Source of the DNA: Icerya purchasi
Lineage: Eukaryota; Arthropoda; Insecta; Hemiptera; Monophlebidae
Assembly: GCA_039619475.1 (NCBI GenBank)
Contig: CM077116.1
Span: 166,177,363-166,241,362 of the forward strand
Direction: 5' to 3'
DNA: 64,000 bases
The notes below the pieces were generated by a model. It was not told where the DNA came from. It worked only from the letters and a program-made list of their open reading frames with translations, and did no database searches. Of the stretch, positions 12,577-22,624 are shown one piece after another (within the stretch, counting starts at the first letter, position 1; each line of letters starts with the position of its first letter). Both the position numbers and the translations under genes were made by a program.

Positions 12577-12826
12577 ATTTTAATAGAATTCGAGTTTTTT
12601 AATAGAATTCGAGTTTTCTAATAGAATTCGAGTTTTTTAATAGAATTCGAGTTTTTTAATAGAATTCGAGTTTTTTAATAGAATTCGAGTTTTTTAATAG
12701 AATTCGAGTTTTTTAATAGAATTCGAGTTTTTTAATAGAATTCGAGTTTTTTAATAGAATTCGAGTTTTTTAATAGAATTCGAGTTTTTTAATAGAATTC
12801 GAGTTTTTTAATAGAATTCGAGTTTT
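12577..12826. repeat. 19-bp minisatellite, about 13 copies
   Basis: Tandem units of TTTTTTAATAGAATTCGAG, each containing an EcoRI site (GAATTC). I count 13 GAATTCGAG cores. Only one unit shows a clear change (TTTTCT for TTTTTT), so the array is highly homogeneous and probably expanded or homogenised recently. No coding potential. No related units seen elsewhere in the window. Confidence 0.97.
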
Positions 12827-14844
12827 TCAAAAGACCGATCTATTTTTCAACGTTGCGAAAGTAATATTGAGATCCTTTTGATGTGTTTGTTTTAATGAAT
12901 TTTCATAATAAACTAATAAATTTTACTAAATCCTCCGTGGAAAAGAAAAAAAGAAAAATCAGGTATAAATTTTTTATTTTTACTCTGCCTTTACTAAATT
13001 ACGGGAAATGGAAATTATCAAAAAAGCGCCTCTCATTTAAAATTTAAGTAATTAGTGTTATAACGTTGGCAAAAAAATATCCTTTCCGAGTAGTTTTTCC
13101 GATTTAAACTCAGAAAAAAAAATTAGTGTCATTAGAGTGTGTTTCCGATCGTAACGATTCTTGAATTTTACACAGATTTGCTGTAGAATTTTACGCCTAT
13201 TATATTAATACGATTTTTTTTCCCTTCAGTTTTGTCATTTTTTTTCAAATTTAAAAAAAAAAAACGATTCGGGCTCCTTCTTATCGACATGTTCCTATGA
13301 TTCTAGGTTAAATGTTGAAGTAACGATTATCCGTCTTTCGCTCAGTTAGTCTATCCAACATACGCAATACATAACTGTTTCAGCGTGATATCTTCACGAT
13401 TGCGTTCAATAATGATTATAATTTTGATCCCTTGTATCATTCAGCTGCCTTCAGTATCAGACGCTTCTAGATTTAGGCAGAGCGGTCTCCATGCTTTGAT
13501 GCCGTACGATTAACAGGTCTCTATGCAGAATTTTTGCACAAGCCGTGGGAGTCATTCGGCAAAATATGTTCATTGCCTCACGATGATGTCATCGCCAAGA
13601 TCTTGTGATCATCTGCGTTCGTGTTTTTACTGAGAAATTTTTTATTTAAAATTTTTTACACATTTACGGGCTTATATATTTACACATCGTAGTGTAAACA
13701 TTATTTTACTTGTATTACGATGAAGGGTCGTGTCTTCATCAGATGTTTTTACCGAAACGGAAATACAGTCGTTTTACACAGCGCAGCCGAAACACGTATG
13801 TCGAAATGTAATTCTGCACACAAGGTACAGGGCTAGTTAAATTTTCTTCAAGGAGAGCTTCTGTTAGAGCCTTTTTTCTAGCATGCGCTAATGGAAACAC
13901 GAGCGTCGCCGCGAACGAGAAGGCGCTTTCGTTCGTTTAGAAAAGATGTTAAAAAAAAAGGCGGATAAAAACAAGTCTGAGGCTAAAAAGAGTGTAGTCT
14001 AACGCGCGCAATGGCGAAAATAAATGCGGAATCTGAAGAATTTAAAATGCGGACCCGTCGAGATTGCATTAGGGGAATAGCCAAGTTCCCGGAGTAGAAG
14101 TAAAAAATTTATATCTGCTGGACGATATAAAGTGCGAGATATAAATGCATAGTACAACTCAAACTAAGCGAGAACGGTATTTTAGTGGAGATAGCGCGGG
14201 AGGGAATTTGTGGAAAGCCAATCACAGAGGACGACAGTGAAGCTGATGAGTACAGACTTGAAACACAGGAGAGAGCTGGAATATGTATATTGATATGTGC
14301 TAACTTTTATCAAATGAGGAGTCATCCGATACCGCTTTTTAGTGCATTCTTTAAAATTTCTTTCTCCCCCCGTGTAATTAAATTTATCACACACGCTTCA
14401 CTTATTACTAATATTTTACCCGTTCTTCGTACCTCTTTCTAAACCTTTATTTATTTATCACTTTTTTTTTTTTTAATTTTTCCATTATAGTGCGGTGCTG
14501 TCCTCATCTTTCTCATATCATATTTACTGTAAAGAGCCGACATTTTTTTTCACTTTCTCATGAATTAATCGGGCTTCTTTATCATTTATTATTTTTTTCA
14601 AACGATAAATTTAAAACAAATTGTGTTTTTTTTTTTTTTTTTGAAAATTTGAATATTTCAAGTTGCCACAACACGCTGTGTGTACTTAATCAGTTTTATT
14701 TATAAAATTTTATTACACCCCCCCCCCCCCGATTATCGGTGCACAAAAATAACCAAATGAAGAAAATAAAGGATATTTCAGAAAGAAAAATTTAAATGAC
14801 TTGTTCATTTTTTCACTACAAAACTCGGTTCCCGTAATAAAATA
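12827..14844. other. no supported gene
   Basis: AT-rich with homopolymer runs (poly-T near 14461-14475 and 14627-14642; poly-C at about 14717-14730). A short hairpin (GATGAAG with CTTCATC) lies near 13722-13742. No gene recognised. Confidence 0.45.
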
Positions 14845-15721
14845 TAGTAAAACCTCGCTAATTCGACCTAATGCGGACTACAGTCGGTGCGAATTAGCGG
14901 AAATTCCCAAACTATGGAACACTTCTAAAATCACATGTAATCCGAACTTTTACGAAATATATCGTGTACTTAATTTAGATAAATCTCAATAAGTGCATAT
15001 GTAATAATTTAAATCGGTGAATTCCGTAACAAATAAGTATAAAAATGAAAAATTTTAATTACTCGTCTGTTTAATTTTAATAAAAATTTACTACAAATAC
15101 TAATTTACTATACAAATTATATGTTCCTTAAAAAAAAACACTAAATACAGTACTGTAACTATATACACTATCTACATAGCTATATTGCTTACAAGGTATA
15201 TTTTCACTTGAAAAGGTCTGATATTTGTTTTGAGTGTACTGTTTTTGGATTTCTTTTGACACAATGTGCTGCTTCATTTCATTCAACATGAAGAAATATT
15301 TATTAAGTTCACTGTTTGTAGTATTACACAACCTTAATAATGAATCAACGAGTGATTTTTAGCATCAGTTAGTTTAACAGTCTTTTCTTGGATTTCTTCG
15401 CAGTTGTCTTGGAACCCCACTAGCAGAAGAATCTTGTTGCACATCCCCAACTCTAAACGTTCATTTATGACAGCCGCTACTTTTTTCTTCCGTCTGGACA
15501 GGGTGCCACCCAAATTCATCTTCATCACCATTTAACCAATCCAGTACGTCTGCCATATTCTTCATCAGCGTTTTGTAGTAAACCATTTATGTACTCGTCT
15601 TCTTCAATTTCGCTTACACAAAAATTAACACGGCAGCATAGAAAAAAAAAAGTTTATTTTTTTGTAATGACAATTGCAGAAGTTCTGAATTAGTAAAGTC
15701 CGAATTAGCGAGGTTTTACTG
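14845..15721 (-). mobile_element. pogo/Tigger-like DNA transposon relic
   Basis: Terminal inverted repeats are AGTAAAACCTCGCTAATTCG at the left (14846) and its reverse complement at the right, ending in ACTG at 15721. The termini are flanked by TA at 14843-14844 and 15722-15723, the expected Tc1/mariner duplication. The termini closely resemble the CAGTAAAACCTCG ends of Tigger/pogo elements. The minus-strand interior (about 15120-15620) keeps a broken C-terminal transposase stretch with acidic segments such as DEDEFGWHP and EEDEYINGLL, interrupted by stops and shifts. The catalytic core is absent, so this is an internally deleted, non-autonomous copy. Confidence 0.75.
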
Positions 15722-15723
15722 TA

Positions 15724-16159
15724 TAATCCTTTTGCGCGCGCGCAGATATCGGCTTTTGTCACAGCGATTGTCATTGGGAAATAATAAAAAAAAATGAAAA
15801 AAACAAGCGTAAATTCTGAATAGGATTGAAATAAAGCCGAGATAGGTCAAATCGACCTTAATAGGAAGTAGGCTAGAAGTAGAAAAAAAATGAGGAAAAA
15901 GAGACAGATGGAATGAAATTTGTCCGGTGCGTGGAGTTTGTAAACGATACGAAATTTGCGAGGGCAGGATTTCGATGGGCACATGTCGACGAATTGAAAA
16001 CGGTTTCAGACGATCATTTTTCCCCTAAAAGTCGGTAGAAAATCATACGGTTCGACGATTTAACGTGAACTAGTTAAAGGATGGCAGTTCGGTCCTGCTT
16101 GTGAACTGTTTAGAGGCGGTAAATGCCAACCCGTAGTCAGGTAAAACAGTTTCCGGTGG
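15724..16159. other. no supported gene
   Basis: No motif, repeat or gene recognised. Confidence 0.4.
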
Positions 16160-16350
16160 CTGCTGAAGTTCACCGTCGCTGATAGCTGACGAACTGGAAC
16201 GTCTTACGCTTCGGAATACTTAATTTCGTCGGCGACATTTGCTAATGAAGCGGCAGATTCTTTGGCCCGGCTCGCTGTTTTTTCTTTCGCTTCCTTCCTT
16301 ACGAGGGAAGTCCCAACATCCTCTAATCTCCTCGCCTTTAATCGATATTT
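16160..16350 (+). mobile_element. LINE-A RNase H relic
   Basis: A short + strand stretch around 16237-16345 reads NEAADSLARLA and then VPTSSNLLAFNRYF. This aligns in order with NDEADSLARSA and FPSSDILSLTRSFI in the RNase H region of the LINE-A copy at 19449-19700. The NE-AD block carries the last catalytic aspartate of RNase H. The remainder is too decayed to follow. Confidence 0.45.
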
Positions 16351-17700
16351 TAGGCGCACGACAAACGTATTATTGCCGAGAAAAAGGGAAGACCGTGCGA
16401 TTCCGGGTGCGACATGAATCGTTCGACCGTCTCTGTATTGCGGAGAATAGAGAATAAGTGAAAATCACCTTTCGTGACTGTCGGAGGCCTATCCGGTGTA
16501 ACCTATCGGACATATCGGACTCGTTAATGGCGGAAGTGTTTAATTTCGTTAGGAGCAGAACGTTTCGACAGAGCCGGATGATACTTGTAGACATTTACCG
16601 TTGCGCGATGGCTCATTTTTGTTTATTTTGCAGACGGAGGAATGCCGCATCGCAGAAAGTGATTCGAAGCCGGCCAAAATGTAATTGCTTTTCAAGCTCT
16701 TACATTGGACGAGTTTGCTTTTTCCGTTGATCCGTTCGTCAGCGGCTCTCTTAGTCTTCCTCTTTAATTTTTATTCGACATCTTTCTCGTTCCCCGGTCG
16801 TCGTTCGTTTTTATTCGCCCCTAACTACACACCTTTTCCTCCTCTTTTCATCTCTTATATTCTCTCCAGCCTGTGTTCTGGCTTTTCTTCTATTCTGTTT
16901 CCTCCACTGCGCTCTTTGTGGTACAATTTATTCCTTCTTGCAAAAATTACGATCGGGAATAAATTTGAAATTCCGGAAATTACGACGAGTAATGTGGTTT
17001 TGTTGAAAACCGATGAATCGAACGAACTGAGACTTAAGCCGTTTAACAAGTGTGTAATTCTGAGAAATTTTCATATAGCGCTTCGAAATTGCTGGCGGCT
17101 TCAGTTACCTACAGGATAAATATGGGAACTACAAGCGGGCGGTGAAAGTATCAAAGAAAAAATGGGAAAAAAAAGAGATTATACAAATGCTAGTGTAACG
17201 GAAAATAATAATGGTTCTTCGAGATGTGCATAACCACGCGCAATACCGAAATAGCGAGAATTATTAATCGATAAATTCTCGGCAATGCTCAAAAAAATTA
17301 ACCTTGTAAAATGATTAGGCGGTTTTTCGATATTTCTCTGCATAGGGAGGGATGAAAATAGCAACGGGTAAATCGGTAATTTTGAGAAAACTTGTTTTTG
17401 CAAAAAGGAAAAAAAAAAGGCTCTCTGTTAATTTTTGGTATTTTCCGTATGTACAGATGTTGAATTCGGTCTTGTCCGGTTTCATGAAACGTGCGCTAGG
17501 TAAAAACAACGGTGTTAATATACATTTTGGGAGAAATTCGTTGCAGAATGTTTTCTTGAATTTTTGATTTCATCTTTTTTCTTTTCTTTCCGAAAACTAA
17601 TGATGCCAATAAGCGTTACTGATCTCAGCATATTTTTGCCAGACAGAAAGAACAAGCAAATTTAGCAATGTTGCGAACCGATCGAGTGTGTAGCTGTTGC
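16351..17700. other. no supported gene
   Basis: Pyrimidine-rich DNA at 16720-16930 gives long open frames of low complexity. No supported gene. Confidence 0.4.
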
Positions 17701-17918
17701 CAGGGGCGTAGCTACCGTCGTGTCAGCTGTATCAATGATACGGGGCCGCCGGGGTACAGGGGCCCCCCCGAACGTGTGTGAGCAAAAATTCGTAAAAATA
17801 TAGTATGACTTTCTGAAAGCTAGTATTTTACTAGGTAATCTTTTAAATAGACTGATCGAAATAAGAAATCTAAATTCGTTCTATGCCTTACTAAACAAGT
17901 CCACATAGATTTAGCAAA

Positions 17919-17949
<31 letters not shown>

Positions 17950-17955
17950 TAGCTA
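17701..17955. repeat. possible hAT-type MITE fragment
   Basis: The left end CAGGGGCGTAGCTACC (17701) is typical of hAT-like terminal repeats. A G-rich tract followed by GTAGCTA at 17950 could be a decayed right terminus. The interior is AT-rich and non-coding. Flanking 8-bp duplications are not evident. Confidence 0.35.
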
Positions 17956-18920
17956 ATGTTTTGAAAAATAAAAAACGGAATATAACGAAGCGTTTTTTTT
18001 TTTGATGAACTAGCCGTAGTTATTTTGAACTTTTTTATTTTTATCTTGTTTTTTACTCTTTATTTTTTTGAGTATATGAAGTGATAAAGATCACACGGTT
18101 TTTTGGCAATTGATCGTGAACCGTAGTAGGGTACCGGGTGCAATGAAAAGATCGACTAAGTGAAATGGAAAAAGGCCATTGATCAATAGTAACGGAAGGT
18201 AACGTGTCCGCGTACATTTTTATATATATGTATATCGCGTTCGCTGTAATTTAATAAAAAATCTTCGATCGCAGGTACATACGTTGCTGGGGCATTGATA
18301 AGCGACTTCAGAGCAGCAGCTGTTCGTTAATAACGAAGAAAGCTGTTTCCTCTTCAGGAGCAAGTCTAACGAAAGATTAGTTTCCAGATAGAAGAAACGA
18401 TGATGGATAATAAACAGAAGTGGCGTTAGTTCATATTTCATTAAAGAATTTCCGCGTGAACTTAAACGAACTAGAAGGCTGAGCGATACGAAGGCGCCAA
18501 TGCTACCGGCAGAGTGTATTTTATCGGAAAATTTGATAGGAAAATTCAGACGAACGGCATACTCAATAAATCATCGAATAAACAGACAGACAGACGCGAT
18601 TAAAAAGCCAAAACAGAGCAGAATCGCTAGCCAAACACTTAGCGCTAACAACGGCTTTTTCATCGCGTTCGCTGGCTTCGCTCGTTTTCTAATCGATATT
18701 AAAATCGACTCTGTCGAATCGAACATATGCGCCTAAACAAGACCGACTTATTTTCGGGATTTCATTTTTTTTTTTCAACCAGCATTTATTTATTTATTTA
18801 TTCATTATTATCGAATGTACATCAGCCACGACATCGGCGCGGTCAAAATTATTACTGCGTTAATAATTCGACAAGGGCAATAAATTTAATTTTTTTGTAC
18901 ATATTACGACGCATTTCAGA
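17956..18920. other. no supported gene
   Basis: AT-rich with scattered homopolymers. No supported gene. Confidence 0.4.
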
Positions 18921-19714
18921 TAACCCGCAGTTTTTGTTTTTTTTTTTTTTTTGTTTTTTTGGGCGCGCCAGCGGCATTGACCCAACAACAAGAAAACTAA
19001 GCTAAGAAATTAAATCACTAAGCGGTCCGAAATTGACGCAACAAAGGACAGCAGTGCGGACACCACAGAAGATGAAGGAAAGGAGAGGATAAAGGAAGAG
19101 TTATAGGGAGTAGGGAGACCTAATGACAGGAGCTGACTGTATAAAAGGGAGCGTTCGTTACGAAGAGCAGGACACTCGAAGAAAATGTGATTAACATCAC
19201 GTGTACGAGGAGGATCGCAATCGTGGAGAGAACAATCAGGAGAAGGTGATAGAGCAAATCGAAAGCGAGAGGAAGGGAGGAGAGAATGATTGATCTGGAG
19301 ACGAATTAGGGAGACAATAGAAGAGCGACGACTGAGAGGAATAGAATGGAATCAAGACAGGGAACGAGGAATTGGCTGAATGAAACGGTAGTGAGAATGA
19401 CGATTAGAAAATAGGGAGGGATAAATATCCTGCCAAAGTCTGGCGTGATTGGAGGAATTCCTCATTATTGCGGACTCTAAGTACGTCCTTCAAGCCCTAT
19501 CCTCTCCTCCTTCACATTCCTTTGATAATATTATTCTCTCAATTGGTTCTCTTACCTCCAATTTGCAGTCATCCCGTTCTATTCTCGGGTCCCCGGTCAT
19601 TCCGGAATTGATGGCAACGATGAAGCCGATTCTTTGGCTCGTTCTGCTGGTCGCCTTGATTCATTCTTCAACCATTTCCCTTCTTCAGATATCCTTTCCT
19701 TAACCCGCAGTTTT
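18921..19714 (-). mobile_element. LINE-A, 5'-truncated and 5'-inverted insertion with 14-bp TSD
   Basis: The insertion spans 18935-19700 and is flanked by identical 14-bp copies of TAACCCGCAGTTTT at 18921-18934 and 19701-19714. A poly-T run at 18935-18960 marks the 3' end of a minus-strand element. From there to about 19455 the minus strand encodes the ORF2 C-terminus (LWQDIYPSLFS, then a zinc-ribbon-like CDPPRT...NHIFFECPALR). Beyond a junction at a perfect GAGGAATTCCTC palindrome (19452-19463), the orientation flips. The + strand 19449-19700 encodes the immediately upstream RNase H part (ADSKYVLQALSS, then after one frameshift VPGHSGIDGNDEADSLARSA). This order, inverted 5' piece followed by direct 3' piece inside a single TSD, is the signature of twin priming. 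Confidence 0.88.
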
Positions 19715-21267
19715 ATTAATATTCTCAGCTGATTATTTCCATGTACGTTTAAAAATATTTAAAATTGTCAATGTTCGCAGAATAACTTCAGAAAAAGTTT
19801 AATTATGAATTGTAAAAGGGGGACTGTGAAGAGTTAAACTTCACATAATGCACTAAAGCGAATAAAAATGTTAATTTTAATTACGGTTTCGCCTCCTAGT
19901 AAATTGCTATTAATATAGAGAGAGCTATACTTCATACAGATGTGATCTTTTATCGATTAAGTCGCTGTTTTAATTGCGTTACATTTAACATAAGAAGGAG
20001 GATACGAGTAGTATTGTAATAGTTTTATTAATTCCAGACACATTGTACACGCAGCACAATATACTTAGCAATGTGGTGATCTAAATTTTATCATATTTCA
20101 TTTCTGCGGATACTGAAAATATAAAATCACAAATAACAAATATATGTTCACGATTTCACAAAAAAAAAAAAAAAAAAAAAAAAAAAAGACTTTACTTTTG
20201 TGATAAAATATAAATTAAAATTATTCGAAACGGTGTATAAACAAAATAAAAATCTACGCTTAAAATGAATAAATTCTATTTATGAAAATTCGAAGAAATT
20301 AATAATAATAAAATGCAAAAATTAAACAATTTTAACAACGGATTAATAAAAGGTATATATAACTAGAGTCATTAAATTACTTTCATGTTTACTTATATAT
20401 AGAAAGCTTCGGCGTAATTTAATTTAATTTTTTGTTAGACATAAATATTTTAATGTAATCTTGTTACTGTTTATATTAAAGACTGATAATATGCGTCTTC
20501 TGCGACAACGATTATCTATGTAGCGTTCAAAATTATTCTTTAAGAAAAAGCGGGGTGAGGAGATGGTTTCACCCGTGTACCTGTATTTTTTTGGGTGGGG
20601 GTGGGGGTGGGGGGGTCCTCATTTTGGATAGTACCGATGAGGTAAATGTATTATACATTACAGTAATACAATTTGTATGATGGTGTGAAACGACCCATCC
20701 AATAAAGGTTTTGGTATCAGATCATCCTTAACATTGATTGCGGTTAATTAATACAAGTGCATATGTTGCTTACAGAAATTAATTTCTGTAACGGTAAAAT
20801 CATTAAACATTTGAAAATTCGTAAGCGTCTGTATTGCGTACTATTTATTTTTGTCTCTACAGTAATGATAAGCAAGTTCGTTATTTCTTCAGATATGGAT
20901 CCGGAACCGAATCGCAGACTCAAGAAGAACTGCATCCCGGATACGTATCCGTATCAGACTCATGCGGATCATCCAATATCGTAATTAATAAACATAAACT
21001 TACCTTTAATACAATGACATCATTGATGCGAAATTATTAAATTACACCGAAATTATCTTTATAAATAAATATAAAAAATAATTAAATTAATTTTAATTAC
21101 ACGCTTATTAATAATCCGGTTATTATTATTATTATTATTATTATTAAAAGTAAATAAATAAATAAAGCAAAACAAAAAAAACGGCACTTTCGGCTACTCA
21201 TTCGGCCATATGCAATCGGAGACTACGAGAGATATTAGATTAAACGTTGGAGTTTAAGGTTTTTCAA
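19715..21267. other. no supported gene
   Basis: AT-rich, with a 28-nt poly-A run at 20160-20187, a GGGGGT tract at 20594-20616 and an (ATT)n run at about 21118-21147. A small GGAT-rich island at 20890-20980 follows a TTCTTCAG acceptor-like sequence but is not recognisable as an exon. Confidence 0.4.
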
Positions 21268-22020
21268 AAAAAAAAAAGAAGAGGTTGTCAGGGTGAGTTA
21301 AGTCTTTAGAAAGAATTTCGGGAATTGAGGGCGGAAAATTAAGAGAGGATATCTGAGGTTGAAGTGAAAGACACAATAATAAGATGCGCGATATGTTGAG
21401 AAGATGGTTTTGGCAGAAGGGCGGATCAAGATGTTGGATTAACTGAGAATGAGTGAGTGGGCGGAATAGGAGATTCCAAGTCGGGTAAGGATGATGTTTT
21501 TCTTTTTGGATTGGAATTGGCTGGAAGCAGGAGACATTCGGTTTAATTGTTTAGAGTTGATTAGATGGTTGACGTGACCAAGATTGTTGCCAGAAATGGA
21601 AAATCGAGTATTTTTTTTTTTTTTTTTTTTTTTGTGGGCGAGCCAGCGGCATTGACCCAACAACAAGAAAACTAAGCTAAAAAATTAAATAACTAGGCGG
21701 TCCGAAATGGACGCAACGAAGGACCACAGTGCGGACACCACAGAAGATGAAGGAAAGGAGAGAATAAAGGAAGAGTTATAGGGAGTAGGGAGACCTAATG
21801 ACAGGAGCTGACTGTATAAAAGGGAGCATTCGTTACGAAGAGCATGACACTCAAAGAAAATATGATCAGCATCACATGTACGAGGAGGATCACAATCGTG
21901 AAGAGAACAATCAGGAGAAGGCGATAGAGCAAATCGAAAACGAGAGGAGGGGAAGGAAATCAAGTACTTCATATAGGATTATCGAAAGAAGTAAACAGAG
22001 AGGTAATTTCAGGCAAATCT
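21268..22020 (-). mobile_element. LINE-B (I-group) ORF2 C-terminal relic, interrupted by a LINE-A tail
   Basis: The minus strand between about 21607 and 21290 reads, across several frameshifts, as the post-RNase H tail of an I-group ORF2: LTRLGISYSAHSLI (family pattern LTRLRIGHT-LTH), then HLDPPFCQNHLLNISRILLLC (family pattern PP-C-----T--HIL--C), then NFPP-IPEIL. A separate LINE-A tail with its own poly-T splits it at 21611-21956. About 60 bp on the far side (21968-22025) may be the displaced remainder. Inactive. Confidence 0.6.
21609..21967 (-). mobile_element. LINE-A 3' tail, 5'-truncated, nested in LINE-B
   Basis: A poly-T run at 21611-21633 is followed by sequence closely matching the LINE-A tail at 18961-19280, including GCCAGCGGCATTGACCCAAC. 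The minus-strand open frame ending at 21685 encodes the intact C-terminus (HDCDPPRTCDADHIFFECHAL, ending SDRLVI and a stop). Similarity to the other copy stops near 21956. The flanks AAAATCGAGTA (21600-21610) and AAATCAAGTA (about 21958-21967) look like an imperfect target-site duplication. About 345 bp of element. Confidence 0.82.
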
Positions 22021-22101
22021 GGTTTTGAAATTTTTTTTAATTTTTTCATATTACGATTCACTTTTTGTATTTATTTATGTTTGGTTTGAATTAATCCATA
22101 C

Positions 22102-22624
22102 ATCACTTATGATTATGTATCTCTTTTCGCTAATCCTAATTCCTTTTATCTCTTGATTAATCCTGTTCCCCTCCGCGTCCTTGGTTCTATGAGTTTCCCA
22201 GTTTGCGTCGGTCCATAATTACTAAATTATCCCGCTTCCGTTTCTCACATAGTCTCCTTCCTTCTTTACTAATTCGCTTTTCTTTGGCTGCATCTCATAA
22301 TTATCCATTGGATCCTGAAGGTTCCCAGTATGTTTGTGATGCGAATCACGTGCTCTTCGAGTGCTCCGGTTTATCTCGCGAGCGTGAATTACTTTATTAT
22401 CATCTTTTAAAGCTTGGTATTCCTGCTCCTTTCAACGCCTCTTATGTTCTTTCTCTACCTATTCTCTCTGTTGTTCCTGTCCTAGGGGTGTTCCTTGATT
22501 CCATTGTCGACAGAATAAAAATATAATTTCTATTCTATTCCATATTCCTTTTTGCTGGGCTAATGCTCTTTGGTAGCAAACCCAAGGGGGGTAAAAAAAA
22601 AAAAAAAAAAAAATCACTTATGAT
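22102..22624 (+). mobile_element. LINE-A-related 3' tail with 12-bp TSD and poly-A
   Basis: A + strand insertion at 22114-22612 ends in a poly-A run (22593-22612) and is bracketed by identical ATCACTTATGAT at 22102-22113 and 22613-22624. It encodes the ORF2 C-terminus in one open frame (22203-22526): RFRFSHSLLPSLLIRF, then YVCDANHVLFECSGL, YHLLKLGIPAPFNASYVLSL and a stop. The protein is clearly related to the 18.9 and 21.6 kb copies but divergent. Its 3' untranslated end (AAACCCAAGGGGGGT before the A run) differs from theirs, so it may be a subfamily. 5'-truncated, not autonomous. Confidence 0.88.

Noticed and set aside
16685..17119. 144-codon hydrophobic frame, possibly another LINE-A tail
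   Set aside because: Pyrimidine-rich low complexity. Only a weak resemblance (TPFPPLFISYILS) and no Cys/His landmark.
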